A stretch of DNA of 64,000 nt from Nocardia transvalensis NBRC 15921 (GTDB lineage: Bacteria > Actinomycetota > Actinomycetes > Mycobacteriales > Mycobacteriaceae), in assembly GCF_000308875.1 (NCBI RefSeq), contig NZ_BAGL01000027.1:186001-250000 (forward strand). The letters are read 5' to 3'. The first letter of the stretch is position 1. The number at the start of each line of letters is the position of its first letter. Below, one piece after another: positions 8,740 through 18,882 of the stretch. The translations under genes were made by a program, and so were the position numbers. Under the pieces are notes generated by a model that saw nothing but the letters and a program-made list of their open reading frames with translations, was not told the DNA's origin and made no database searches.

Positions 8740-9456
8740 CTACGTTGTCGCCTGCTCGACCAGGGCCCGCACGAGCCGGTGGTCGGCCGCGTTCTCCTCC
8801 GGATGCCACTGCACGCCGACCAGGAACGGGCCCGTCCCGGCCTCCGCCGCCTCGATGGTGCCGTCGGCCGCGTGCGCGGTGGCGACCAGGCTCGCGGCGA
8901 GCGTATCGATGGCCTGGTGGTGATGGCAGTGCGCCTTCACCTCCGGCCCCGCGATCGCCGCCACCCGGCTGCCCGCCAGCGTGCGGATCGTGGTGACGCC
9001 GAAGGCACCGGGGGAGGGCGAGTGATCGGTGTGCCCGAGGACATCCGGAAGGTGCTGCCGCAGCGTGCCGCCCAGCGCGACGTTCACCAGTTGCAGCCCG
9101 CGGCAGATCGCCAGCACCGGAAGTCCCGCGCCGCGCGCGTGCTCGAAGAGCGTGAACTCCCATTCGTCCCGGTCCGGGCGGGTGCCGCGGGTGGCCGGAT
9201 GCGGTGTGGCGCCGTAGCGGGACGGCTCGAGGTCGGCGCCGCCGGTCAGCACCAGCCCGTCCAGCCGGTCCACGAGTTCCGGCGGCGCCGATCCGGTGGG
9301 CGGCAGCAGGACCGGGATGCCGCCGGCCCGGACGGTCATATCGACGTAGGTCCGATGCAGCACCGCGGCGTCGACGTCCCAGTGGCCGAAGCGGGTGCGC
9401 TCGGAGTAGGTGGGCAGGCCGATCAGCGGCCGCCGCTCAGAGTCGCTCGAAGCCAC
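8740..9456 (-). CDS. gamma-glutamyl-gamma-aminobutyrate hydrolase family (class I amidotransferase)
   Basis: This 238-residue protein is a PuuD-type class I glutamine amidotransferase-like hydrolase: the nucleophile segment LAICRGLQLVNVALGG and the His-Glu pair in VQWHPEENA are present. It would cleave the gamma-glutamyl bond of the oxidised intermediate. GTG at 9456 lies 20 bp inside the 3' end of the glutamine synthetase-like gene, indicating coupled expression. Confidence 0.9.
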   Translation of the reverse strand: MASSDSERRPLIGLPTYSERTRFGHWDVDAAVLHRTYVDMTVRAGGIPVLLPPTGSAPPELVDRLDGLVLTGGADLEPSRYGATPHPATRGTRPDRDEWEFTLFEHARGAGLPVLAICRGLQLVNVALGGTLRQHLPDVLGHTDHSPSPGAFGVTTIRTLAGSRVAAIAGPEVKAHCHHHQAIDTLAASLVATAHAADGTIEAAEAGTGPFLVGVQWHPEENAADHRLVRALVEQATT

Positions 9457-10801
9457 GGATTCGCTCCCAGTCGGTCACGGCGGCATCGTAGGCGTCGAGT
9501 TCGACCCGTGCCGCGTTGCGGTAGTGCCGCACCACCTCGGCCCCGAAGGCCGCCTCGGCGATCTCGCTGTCGCCGAACAGCCGGGCCGCGTCCCGCAGGG
9601 TGCGCGGCACCCGGGGGCTGTCGGACCGGTAGGCGTTGCCGCGGAATTCCGGTTCCAGGGGCAGGCCGTGCTCGATGCCGTGCAGTCCGGCGGCGATCAC
9701 GGCCGCCACGGCGAGATAGGGATTCACGTCGCCGCCCGGCACCCGGTTCTCCACCCGCAGCGACGGCCCGTGGCCGACCACCCGCAGCGCGCACGTCCGG
9801 TTGTCCCGGCCCCAGGCCACGGCGGTGGGCGCGAAGCTGCCGTCCTGGAAACGCTTGTAGGAGTTGATATTCGGGGCCAGCAGATAGGTCAGCTCGGGCA
9901 GGCAGTGCAGCTGCCCGGCGACGAAGTGCCGGAACAGCGGCGACCAGCCGTCCGGATCGTCACCGGCGAAGGCCGGATCGCCCGCCTCGTCGCGCAGGCT
10001 GATATGGATGTGGCACGAATTGCCTTCACGCGCATCGTATTTCGCCATGAAGGTGATGCTGCGCCCGTCCTGGGCGGCGATCTCCTTGGCCCCGGTCTTG
10101 TAGATGCTGTGGTTGTCGCAGGTCACCAGCGCCTCGTCGTACCGGAACGCGATCTCGTGCTGACCGGGATTGCACTCGCCCTTGGCCGACTCGACATACA
10201 TTCCGGCGCCGGACATCTCGGTGCGGATGCGGCGCAGCAGCGGTTCGACGCGGGAGGTCCCCAGGACCGAATAGTCGACGTTGTACTGGTTGGCGGGCGT
10301 CAGGTCGCGGTAACCGCCGCGGAACGCCGCCTCGTAGGTGTCGTCGAAAACCAGGAATTCCAGTTCCGTGCCGACGTAGGCGCGCAGCCCGCGCTCGGCC
10401 AGCCGGTCGAGCTGAGCGCGCAGCACCTGTCGCGGGGAGGCCGCGACCGGCGTGCCGTGCGGCTCCACCCGTTCGACATCGCACAACACCAGCGCGGTGC
10501 CGGGCTGCCACGGGACGCGCCGCAGCGTGGCGAGGTCCGGCCGCAGCACGAAGTCGCCGTATCCGGTGTCCCAGGAGGACATCTCGTAACCGTCGACCGT
10601 GGTCATCTCGACGTCGACCGCGAGTAGGTAGTTACACGCCTCGGTCGCCTCGCCGAGCACCACGTCCACGAAGTACCGCGCCGAACACCGCTTTCCCTGC
10701 AGCCGCCCCTGCATATCGGTCATCGCGACCACGACCGTGTCCAGTTCCCCCGCCTCCACCAGCCGCACCAGCTCGGCCACACTCAGCATCCCGGCACGCA
10801 T
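9437..10801 (-). CDS. glutamine synthetase-like gamma-glutamyl-amine ligase (PuuA/GlnA3-4 type)
   Basis: The 454-residue protein has GS family motifs in order: EMSSWDTGYGD, GTELEF (Glu ligand), ESAKGECNPGQHEIAF, GNSCHIHISL, SYKRF and RVENRVPGGDVNPYLAVAA. Such GS-like proteins in polyamine clusters ligate glutamate to putrescine or ethanolamine rather than ammonia. ATG at 10801 is preferred to the adjacent GTG 10804. It heads a four-gene minus-strand operon (ligase, hydrolase, ALDH, SDR) convergent with the permease and divergent from a kinase gene. The amine substrate is inferred only from context. Confidence 0.88.
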   Translation of the reverse strand: MRAGMLSVAELVRLVEAGELDTVVVAMTDMQGRLQGKRCSARYFVDVVLGEATEACNYLLAVDVEMTTVDGYEMSSWDTGYGDFVLRPDLATLRRVPWQPGTALVLCDVERVEPHGTPVAASPRQVLRAQLDRLAERGLRAYVGTELEFLVFDDTYEAAFRGGYRDLTPANQYNVDYSVLGTSRVEPLLRRIRTEMSGAGMYVESAKGECNPGQHEIAFRYDEALVTCDNHSIYKTGAKEIAAQDGRSITFMAKYDAREGNSCHIHISLRDEAGDPAFAGDDPDGWSPLFRHFVAGQLHCLPELTYLLAPNINSYKRFQDGSFAPTAVAWGRDNRTCALRVVGHGPSLRVENRVPGGDVNPYLAVAAVIAAGLHGIEHGLPLEPEFRGNAYRSDSPRVPRTLRDAARLFGDSEIAEAAFGAEVVRHYRNAARVELDAYDAAVTDWERIRGFERL

Positions 10802-10943
10802 CACGACCCCTTTCGCATCGAAGTGCCCACGCTATGCGACCACCGGGGGGCCGCGCGCGATTTACCCGCGCCCGCCGTCTTCTCCATACTGAGAACAGCG
10901 GCCGATTCCGGCCGTGGCATTCTCCCGGAGGAGGTGCGGTGAT

Positions 10944-12783
<1,840 letters not shown>

Positions 12784-12786
12784 CTA

Positions 12787-12802
12787 GAGAACGCGCGTTC
12801 TC
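12787..12802. promoter_or_regulatory. TetR operator 2, perfect 16-bp palindrome
   Basis: GAGAACGCGCGTTCTC is a perfect palindrome 25 bp before the TetR start and 35 bp (centre to centre) from operator 1. The spacing suggests cooperative binding or separate control of the two divergent promoters. Confidence 0.7.
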
Positions 12803-12827
12803 AGCGCAAGTGCCTAGGAGGTATGGT

Positions 12828-13403
12828 GTGAGTCACGCAGCGCCGGCGGCGGCCGATGTGCGTGTACGGGTCATCGAGGCCGCGGACGCACTGTTCTACG
12901 AGCGGGGGATCCAGTCGGTGGGCATGGATGCCGTGCGGTCGGCCGCCGGTGTCTCGCTCAAGCGCATCTATTCACTGTTCGGCTCGAAGGACGATCTGGT
13001 CCTGGCGGTGCTGCGGCACCGGACCGAGGTCTGGGACCGGGGCCTGGCCTCGACCGCGCAGCCGGGGACGACCGCCCGCGAGCGGCTGCTCGCGATCTTC
13101 GACTTCCTCGACGCGTGGTTCCGCGCGCCGGACTTCCGGGGCTGTGCGTTCATCAACGCGTTCGGCGAATTGGGTTCCGCCTCCGTGGCATTGAACGAGG
13201 CGGTGCGGGCGCACAAGCAGGCGTTCGTCGACTATGTCGCCCGGCTCGTCGCCGAGGCGGGTGGCCCGCCGGAGCTGGCGCCGCAGATCGCGCTGCTCGC
13301 CGAGGGGGCGCAGACCACCGCCGCGATCGCGGGCACACCGGATCCGGCGCGGCAGGCACAGGCCGCGGCGCGGACCCTGCTGGACGCCGCCGCGGTGCGC
13401 TGA
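12828..13403 (+). CDS. TetR family regulator, likely autoregulated
   Basis: The 191-residue protein has an N-terminal helix-turn-helix (VIEAADALFYERGIQSV .. GVSLKRIYSLFGSKDDLV) and a C-terminal domain with FLDAWFRAPDFRGCAFINAFGE, a segment shared by a common TetR subgroup. GTG at 12828 is used, 6 nt after AGGAGG. Two GAGAAC-type palindromes precede it, so it probably represses itself and the divergent hydrolase. The next gene, on the other strand, begins right after its stop. Confidence 0.88.
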   Translation: MSHAAPAAADVRVRVIEAADALFYERGIQSVGMDAVRSAAGVSLKRIYSLFGSKDDLVLAVLRHRTEVWDRGLASTAQPGTTARERLLAIFDFLDAWFRAPDFRGCAFINAFGELGSASVALNEAVRAHKQAFVDYVARLVAEAGGPPELAPQIALLAEGAQTTAAIAGTPDPARQAQAAARTLLDAAAVR

Positions 13404-14060
13404 TCAGCCCAGGACCAGCGGGAGTTTCTCCGCGAGGTCGCCCAGGTCTGCCCGTTCGGCCTCGGTCGGGGCGCGGCGGCCCGTGGCGATCAGCAGCGTG
13501 TCGCGGTCCGGCAGCGTCGCGGGGAAGGGTGCGCCGGCGATCCGCTCCAGCATCTCGCGGGTCCGGGCGAGGCCGTCGGCGGGCGGTTGCACCGCGTCCG
13601 GGAGGTTCGCCACCAGGTCCAGGTGGTGCAGGGTCCACTCCAGCACGTACGCGTCCAGGTAGTCCGCGACGGTGAGCACCTTGTTCTGGGTGCCGACCCG
13701 CAGGTACGGATCGGACAGCTCGGCCGCGCGCCCGGCGGCGGCGCCGACGTCGTCGAGGTGGAATTGCAGCAGTTCGGGCTCCTGGTAGGCGGCGGCGAGC
13801 CGGACGATCAGCGCGTCGAGCGGATCGTTGCCGCTGGGTAGCGTGGTGGCCACGTCCCAGTAGGTCACCGCATCGCACGTCGGCTCGGAATCCGACGGCG
13901 TGACGAGGGTGATCAGGACGTCCTGCGCATCGATGATCAAGTGGCACACCAGATCCCGCACGAGCCAGCCGCGGCAGCCCGTCGGCCGTCCGAAGTCCTC
14001 ACCGGAGAGATCCTCGACCGCCGTGCGCAGCGCTGCCCAGGAGCGCGAGAAGAGATCCAC
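13404..14060 (-). CDS. maleylpyruvate isomerase N-terminal-like (mycothiol-type DinB) protein
   Basis: The 218-residue protein begins as a DinB/MDMPI-N four-helix bundle: FSRSWAALRTAVEDLSGEDFGRPTGCRGWLVRDLVCHLI, with a His in VCHL and YVLEWTLHHLDLV, histidines that could bind metal as in mycothiol-dependent enzymes. Its end abuts the TetR stop (13403). Its start faces another TetR gene across a 173-bp gap with a perfect palindrome. Function: possible small-molecule thiol-dependent transferase or isomerase, unproven. Confidence 0.75.
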   Translation of the reverse strand: MDLFSRSWAALRTAVEDLSGEDFGRPTGCRGWLVRDLVCHLIIDAQDVLITLVTPSDSEPTCDAVTYWDVATTLPSGNDPLDALIVRLAAAYQEPELLQFHLDDVGAAAGRAAELSDPYLRVGTQNKVLTVADYLDAYVLEWTLHHLDLVANLPDAVQPPADGLARTREMLERIAGAPFPATLPDRDTLLIATGRRAPTEAERADLGDLAEKLPLVLG

Positions 14061-14188
14061 GGCCGCAAGTTAGCAGCGTGCGGCCCGCGCCGCGACTGCT
14101 TTCGGCGCGGGCGGCACGTCGGGCGCGGGGGAGATCGGGTGCATCGCAGCGGCTTTCGGATCGTGGGCGCACGCTGTTGACGGGGATG

Positions 14189-14202
14189 GTAACGATCGTT
14201 AC
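14189..14202. promoter_or_regulatory. palindromic operator GTAACGATCGTTAC
   Basis: A perfect 14-bp palindrome located 32 bp before the TetR gene at 14234 and in the divergent gap with the DinB-like gene. It is probably this TetR's own operator. Confidence 0.65.
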
Positions 14203-14233
14203 TCTCGTGGGGTAGGCAGAGATGAGGTGAGCT

Positions 14234-14821
14234 ATGCCGGTCGGCTCCGGGTCGGCGATCGACCCCGACGCCACCCGTGCGCGGGTGCTGGACGCGGCGG
14301 CGCGGTTGTTCTACGAGCGCAGCCTCGCCGCGGTGGGGATGCGCGAGATCGCCGCGGCCTGTAATGCCTCGCAGCTGACCATCTACCGGTACTTCGACTC
14401 CAAGGAGGGCTTGGCCGCGGCCGTGGTGCGCGAGCGCAGCGACCGCACCCACGCCTGGCTGCTGGCGGGCCTGGCCGACGTCCCCGCGGGCCGCGATCGC
14501 GTGGTCGCCCTGTTCGACCTGCTGGCACTCTGGTTCTCCGACCAGGGATTTCACGGCTGCGCGGTGGTCAACTACGCCGCCGACAGCCGCGGCGGGCAGA
14601 CCGTGCACGAGATCACCCGCCGGCATCTGGCGCGGTACCGGCGCCTGCTGGAACGACTGCTGACCGAGGCCGGCGTGACCGCGCCCGCGCCCCTGGCCCG
14701 GCAACTGCTGCTGCTGATCGAGGGGGCGACGGTCGTCACCCAGATCGACGGCGCCGGTGCGGCGGGCGCCGATGCCCGCGCGGCGGCCGAGACGCTGCTC
14801 GACGCGGCGCTGAATCATTGA
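14234..14821 (+). CDS. TetR family regulator
   Basis: The 195-residue protein has a TetR helix-turn-helix (VLDAAARLFYERSLAAVGMREIAAACNASQLTIYRYFDSKEGLAAAV written in the usual order at about residues 15-60) and a C-terminal domain similar in pattern to the TetR at 12828, with FDLLALWFSDQGFHGCAVVNYA. ATG start at 14234. It is followed by a PNPOx-like gene with only 20 bp between, suggesting one operon under the 14189 palindrome. Confidence 0.88.
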   Translation: MPVGSGSAIDPDATRARVLDAAARLFYERSLAAVGMREIAAACNASQLTIYRYFDSKEGLAAAVVRERSDRTHAWLLAGLADVPAGRDRVVALFDLLALWFSDQGFHGCAVVNYAADSRGGQTVHEITRRHLARYRRLLERLLTEAGVTAPAPLARQLLLLIEGATVVTQIDGAGAAGADARAAAETLLDAALNH

Positions 14822-14841
14822 GCGAGAAGGGAATCGCGACC

Positions 14842-15459
14842 ATGGGACGCTACGCCCACCTGGCCTATACCGACTCCGTGCGCCTGGTGCAGGAGGAACA
14901 GGGCAGCGCCGCCGCGGTCGCGCGGGCGCTGCGGCAGGGTTCGGACCCGGAGACGCTGTCGGACGCCGACACGGCGTTCATCGAATCGCGGGACGGCTTC
15001 TACCTGGCCAGCGTGAGCGAGACCGGCTGGCCGTACGTGCAATTCCGCGGCGGCCCACCGGGTTTCGTGCACGTGCTGGACGAGCGCACCCTCGGATTCG
15101 CCGATGTGCGCGGCAACCGGCAGTACATCACCACGGGAAATGTGCGCGCCGACGGCCGGGTGGCGCTGTTCCTCATGGACTATCCGGAACGGGCGCGGCT
15201 CAAGATCTTCGGTCGGGCCGAAACTCTGTCGCTGACCGAGGATCCCGCGCTGACCGAGCGGCTGTGCGCGGTACGCACCGACGGGCGGCCGGAGCGGCTG
15301 ATGATCATCCGGGTGGAGGGCACCAACTGGAACTGCCACCAGCACATCACCCCTCGCTACTCCGCGGTCGAGTTGGAAGTCGCCCTCGGGCCTCTCCGGG
15401 ACCGGCTGACCGCGCTGGAGGAGGAGAACGCGCGCCTGCGCGCGCGGCTCACGGGTTGA
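14842..15459 (+). CDS. pyridoxamine 5'-phosphate oxidase-like flavin/F420-binding protein
   Basis: The 205-residue protein has the split-barrel FMN/PNPOx pattern: FYLASVSETGWPYVQFRGGPPGFV, GFADVRGNRQYITTGNV and VALFLMDYPERARLKIFGRAE, ending in a coiled-coil tail rich in Glu and Arg. It may bind FMN or F420 and reduce or detoxify small molecules. ATG at 14842 is used because GAAGGGA precedes it; an overlapping TTG at 14818 is an alternative. It is probably regulated by the upstream TetR. Confidence 0.83.
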   Translation: MGRYAHLAYTDSVRLVQEEQGSAAAVARALRQGSDPETLSDADTAFIESRDGFYLASVSETGWPYVQFRGGPPGFVHVLDERTLGFADVRGNRQYITTGNVRADGRVALFLMDYPERARLKIFGRAETLSLTEDPALTERLCAVRTDGRPERLMIIRVEGTNWNCHQHITPRYSAVELEVALGPLRDRLTALEEENARLRARLTG

Positions 15460-15480
15460 CAGCGCGCCGCGGGTGACGCA

Positions 15481-15515
15481 TTCTGAACCTCGTTCAATTT
15501 GAACCGTGTTCAGAA
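15481..15515. promoter_or_regulatory. nested palindrome with four GAAC half-sites
   Basis: TTCTGAAC (15481-15488) is inverted as GTTCAGAA (15508-15515), and inside is GTTCAATTTGAAC (15492-15504). It lies 10 bp upstream of the TetR start at 15526, so it is likely the operator of the TetR-SDR-AMP-ligase operon. Two dimers could bind side by side. Confidence 0.65.
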
Positions 15516-15525
15516 TGGTGGGTGC

Positions 15526-16149
15526 ATGGCCACGAAGTGGGGCGACCGGGAAGCGCGCCGGGGCGATATCCTCGACGCCGGCCGCCGCCTGCTGGCCGAT
15601 CGCGGCTACGCGGCGCTACAGATGCGCGACGTCGCCAAGGGTGCAGGGATCAGCCCCGGGACCGTGTACACGTACTTCACGACCAAGGAGGCGCTCTACG
15701 CGGCCTTGTACGCGGAGCGGCTCACGGAATTCGCGGCGAAGGTCGAACCGCTGTGCGCGGAATCGGCCGATCCCGAGGAACTGTTCGTCGCCATCTGTAC
15801 CGAATACCTGCGGATGTACCAGGTGTACGGGCAGGAGCTCAACATCTGGGCGGTCCTGGCCGGTGAGGTCGACGTGGAACAGGACGTCGGCGGGCAGCTG
15901 GCGATCGCGGCCGGCCGTGTCTACGACCTCGTGCTGACCGCGGTCGATCGCCTGCGACTGACGGAACCCGGTGCCGCCGAGGTGGATTCGGACATGGTCG
16001 TGACCATGCTGTGGGCGGTCGTGACGGGTCTGGCCGATCACTTCACCAGTGTCCGGCACTACCTGCGCCGGCGCGGGTGGGACGAGACGGTGCGGTTCAC
16101 CGCGCGCACGCTGATCGCCGGTCTGCGTCGCGAGCTCGAAGAGGAGTAG
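15526..16149 (+). CDS. TetR family regulator of an SDR/acyl-CoA synthetase operon
   Basis: This 207-residue protein has a clear helix-turn-helix (DILDAGRRLLADRGYAALQMRDVAKGAG .. GTVYTYFTTKEALY). Its C-terminal domain contains several tyrosine-rich helices (EYLRMYQVYGQELNIW) often found in regulators of lipid genes. ATG 15526 is chosen over GTG 15499. The SDR gene starts 4 bp after its stop, with a ribosome site inside the regulator's end, so the three genes form one operon preceded by the 15481 palindrome. Confidence 0.88.
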   Translation: MATKWGDREARRGDILDAGRRLLADRGYAALQMRDVAKGAGISPGTVYTYFTTKEALYAALYAERLTEFAAKVEPLCAESADPEELFVAICTEYLRMYQVYGQELNIWAVLAGEVDVEQDVGGQLAIAAGRVYDLVLTAVDRLRLTEPGAAEVDSDMVVTMLWAVVTGLADHFTSVRHYLRRRGWDETVRFTARTLIAGLRRELEEE

Positions 16150-16153
16150 ACGA

Positions 16154-17056
16154 ATGGATGTCGTGCGGCCCGCCGCCCGTGTCACGCGGGTGGCCGTCGA
16201 CCGGGTGGTGAATCCGCCGCGGTTGTCCGATCCGAAGGCATTGCGGCGCGCCGTATCCGGCAAGACCGTGCTGGTCACCGGCGCTTCGTACGGGCTGGGG
16301 GAGGCGACCGCGCGCACACTCGCCGCGGCGGGAGCGACCGTGCTGCTGGTGGCGCGCACCGCCGACAGGCTGGAAGAGCTTGCCGCGGAGCTGAATTCGC
16401 TCGGCGGCAGCGCCGTCGCGTATCCGGCCGACCTGACCGACGCGGCGGCGACGGAGGAACTGGCCGAAACTGTTACCGAGAGGTATGGCGCGCTGGATGT
16501 GATCGTCACCAACGCGGGCAAGTCCATGCGCCGCTCGCTGCATCTGCAATACGACCGGTTCCACGATTTCGAGCGCACCATCGGCGTCAACTACCTGGGC
16601 CCGATCCGCCTGCTCCTGGGCCTGCTTCCGCCGATGCGGGCGGCCGGGCGCGGGCATATCGTGAACATCTCGACCATCGGCGTCCGCATCGCTCCCGGCC
16701 CGCGCTGGGGCGCGTATCAGGCGTCGAAGGGCGCGTTCGATACGTGGTTGCGCAGCGTCAGCCCGGAGCTGCGCGCCGACGGGGTCACGGTGTCGACCGC
16801 CTACATGGCGCTGCTGTACACCCGGATGAGCGCGCCGACGCCGATCATGCGGATGCTGCCCGGCCTGCATCCCGGCGAGGCCGCCGATATCGTCGCCAAA
16901 GCCATTGTGCAGCGGCCACGTTCGCTGGCGCCGTGGTGGGCATTGCCCGCCGACGTGGTGTCCGCCGCCCTGCCCGGCCCGGTCGACGGCTTCATGCGGG
17001 TGTGGGCGCGCGTGACCCGCGATACCGACGCGGCGACGGCGGGAGGCGCGCGATGA
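16154..17056 (+). CDS. SDR-family NAD(P) oxidoreductase
   Basis: The 300-residue protein has a Rossmann motif TGASYGLGE and the active-site Ser (ISTIG) followed by YQASKGA. An extended C-terminal region follows, with WWALPADVVSAALPGPVD, seen in SDRs next to acyl-CoA ligases in mycobacteria and Nocardia. An N-terminal extension of about 30 residues may be a membrane-association segment. Its stop overlaps the start of the AMP-ligase gene as ATGA. It is likely a step in a lipid or fatty-alcohol pathway; the substrate is unknown. Confidence 0.86.
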   Translation: MDVVRPAARVTRVAVDRVVNPPRLSDPKALRRAVSGKTVLVTGASYGLGEATARTLAAAGATVLLVARTADRLEELAAELNSLGGSAVAYPADLTDAAATEELAETVTERYGALDVIVTNAGKSMRRSLHLQYDRFHDFERTIGVNYLGPIRLLLGLLPPMRAAGRGHIVNISTIGVRIAPGPRWGAYQASKGAFDTWLRSVSPELRADGVTVSTAYMALLYTRMSAPTPIMRMLPGLHPGEAADIVAKAIVQRPRSLAPWWALPADVVSAALPGPVDGFMRVWARVTRDTDAATAGGAR

Positions 17057-18732
17057 AGACGCCTGTCATCCTGGAGACGGCCGTCGCGGTGGGCGCGGCG
17101 CTGACCGAATCGCGGCTGCTGCGGCCCGTCGGTCCGGGGCCGGCCGTCCGCATCGCTCGCGCCATCGTCGGTAACTCCGCCAATATGCCTTTGCTACTGG
17201 CGGTTTCGGCAGCACGCTGGCCCGACCGCACCGCCTTGGTGGATGACCTCGGCGAGCTGACGTACACAGAACTGGCAACCTACGCCGACGCGATAGCGGG
17301 CGGGCTGCACCACGAATTGGCCACAACCACAGGCGATTCGGTAGCCATAATGTGCCGCAACAGCCGCTACGCCGTAGCGGGCGTCTTCGGCGTCATGTCG
17401 ACCGGCGCGGACGCTCTGCTTCTGAATACCGACTTCCACCCCGAGGTGCTCCAGAAGTCGCTGGCACGGCAGGAGATTCGCGCGATCCTCTGCGACGAGG
17501 AGTTCGCCTCGACCGTACGAGCGGCCGGCTACACCGGTCCGCTGGTCTACTGTTTCGACGAAGCCACCACGGCACCAGGTCTTGCGGCCCGGGGTGAGAC
17601 CACGGCCGCACCAGCGTCCTCCACGCACACTGTCTCCGAATGGGTGCGCCGGGATTACGCACCGCTGGGCCGAATGCCCGTGGGACGCTTGGTGCTCCTG
17701 ACATCGGGGACGACGGGAACGCCGAAGGGCGTGCCCCGCCGGCCGGAACTATCGATGGTCGGCGGCACCGCCGCGGCCATCATCCGCCGCACCCGCCTGC
17801 GCACCGGCGCGGTCATCGCGGCGGGGATCCCCATGTTCCACGGCTTCGGGCTGGGCATCGTCCTGCTCGGCATCGCGCTGGGCGGGAAGCTGGTGTTGCG
17901 CAGGCGTTTCGATGCCGAAGCCGCGTCGGCCGCCGTCGCCGCGCACCGGGTCGAGATGTTCGCCGGGGTGCCGGTCATGCTGCAGCGCCTCCTGGCCGTG
18001 CCCGGCGAGGTCCGCCGTGGCCACGACCTGTCCTCGCTGCGGGTGGTTCTGTCCGGCGCGGCTCCGCTGAGTCCTGCTCTCGCGCAACGCTTCACCGCTG
18101 AATTCGGCGAACTCCTCTACAACGGCTACGGCTCCTCCGAGGTCGGTATCGGTACCCTCGCCACCCCGGCGGACCTGCGCTCGGCTCCCGGAACGGTGGG
18201 CCGCCCGGTCACCGGTGTCGAGATACGCGTCCTCGACGACACCGGATCCGAACTGCCGCCCGGCCGGGTGGGCCGTATCTTCGTCGGCGGCGGACTGGGA
18301 TTCACCGGCTATTCCGGCGGCGGCGACAAGACCCGGGTCGGCGGCCTGATCAGCAGCGGTGACCTCGGCCGTCTCGACATCCGCGGCCGCCTCTTCCTCG
18401 TCGGCCGCGAGGACGACATGATCGTCTCCGGCGGCGAGAACGTCTACCCCCAGTCCGTCGAGAACGTCCTGGCCGCCCACCCGTCCCTGGCCGACGCCGC
18501 CGTCATCGGCGTACCCGACGACGAGTTCGGCCAGCGCCTGGCCGCCTTCGCGGTCCCGGCCCGCAACCAGCAACCCACTGCTGAGGGCCTCCGGGAATAC
18601 CTGCGAGACAAGGTCTCCCGACACGAACGCCCCCGAGACATCACCCTCGTCCCCGAAATCCCCCGCAACCCCACAGGCAAAATCGACCGCAAGGCCCTCC
18701 GCACCCTGACCCACCCCTCCGGCGCCGCCTGA
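17053..18732 (+). CDS. fadD: AMP-dependent acyl-CoA ligase (FadD-like)
   Basis: The 559-residue enzyme has the adenylation motifs LLTSGTTGTPKG (A3), a core with NGYGSSEVGIGTL, ISSGDLGRLDIRGRLFLVGREDDMIVSGGENVYP, and a terminal PRNPTGKIDRKAL with the catalytic lysine. These are hallmarks of the ANL superfamily. It probably activates a fatty or aromatic acid in partnership with the SDR encoded just upstream, with which it is translationally coupled. It resembles the FadD-type gene at 39160 in layout. Confidence 0.9.
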   Translation: MKTPVILETAVAVGAALTESRLLRPVGPGPAVRIARAIVGNSANMPLLLAVSAARWPDRTALVDDLGELTYTELATYADAIAGGLHHELATTTGDSVAIMCRNSRYAVAGVFGVMSTGADALLLNTDFHPEVLQKSLARQEIRAILCDEEFASTVRAAGYTGPLVYCFDEATTAPGLAARGETTAAPASSTHTVSEWVRRDYAPLGRMPVGRLVLLTSGTTGTPKGVPRRPELSMVGGTAAAIIRRTRLRTGAVIAAGIPMFHGFGLGIVLLGIALGGKLVLRRRFDAEAASAAVAAHRVEMFAGVPVMLQRLLAVPGEVRRGHDLSSLRVVLSGAAPLSPALAQRFTAEFGELLYNGYGSSEVGIGTLATPADLRSAPGTVGRPVTGVEIRVLDDTGSELPPGRVGRIFVGGGLGFTGYSGGGDKTRVGGLISSGDLGRLDIRGRLFLVGREDDMIVSGGENVYPQSVENVLAAHPSLADAAVIGVPDDEFGQRLAAFAVPARNQQPTAEGLREYLRDKVSRHERPRDITLVPEIPRNPTGKIDRKALRTLTHPSGAA

Positions 18733-18776
18733 CACCCCTTACGACGTCACCTGTGCGCCGACCCCGGTCGTCGATG

Positions 18777-18792
18777 TGTGATCCACATCACA
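18777..18792. promoter_or_regulatory. CRP/GlxR-type binding site TGTGATCCACATCACA
   Basis: An exact match to TGTGA-N6-TCACA, the consensus of cAMP-receptor proteins (Crp, GlxR, Rv3676 family). It lies about 91 bp before the DHFR-like gene start and after the FadD stop. A related GTGA-N6-TCAC occurs at 44948-44961. Confidence 0.55.
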
Positions 18793-18882
18793 TCATGTGA
18801 AACCATGTCGAGAGCTTCGCATGGGCTCCGACCACAGGGCACACGCACCCCGGCACGGGGGCACGCACAGGAGGAGAAGGTC

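Noticed and set aside
6890..8923. 677-aa plus-strand frame across the SDR/ALDH genes
   Set aside because: It is antisense to two clear minus-strand enzymes and has Arg/Pro/Ser-rich low-complexity composition, typical of high-GC shadow frames.
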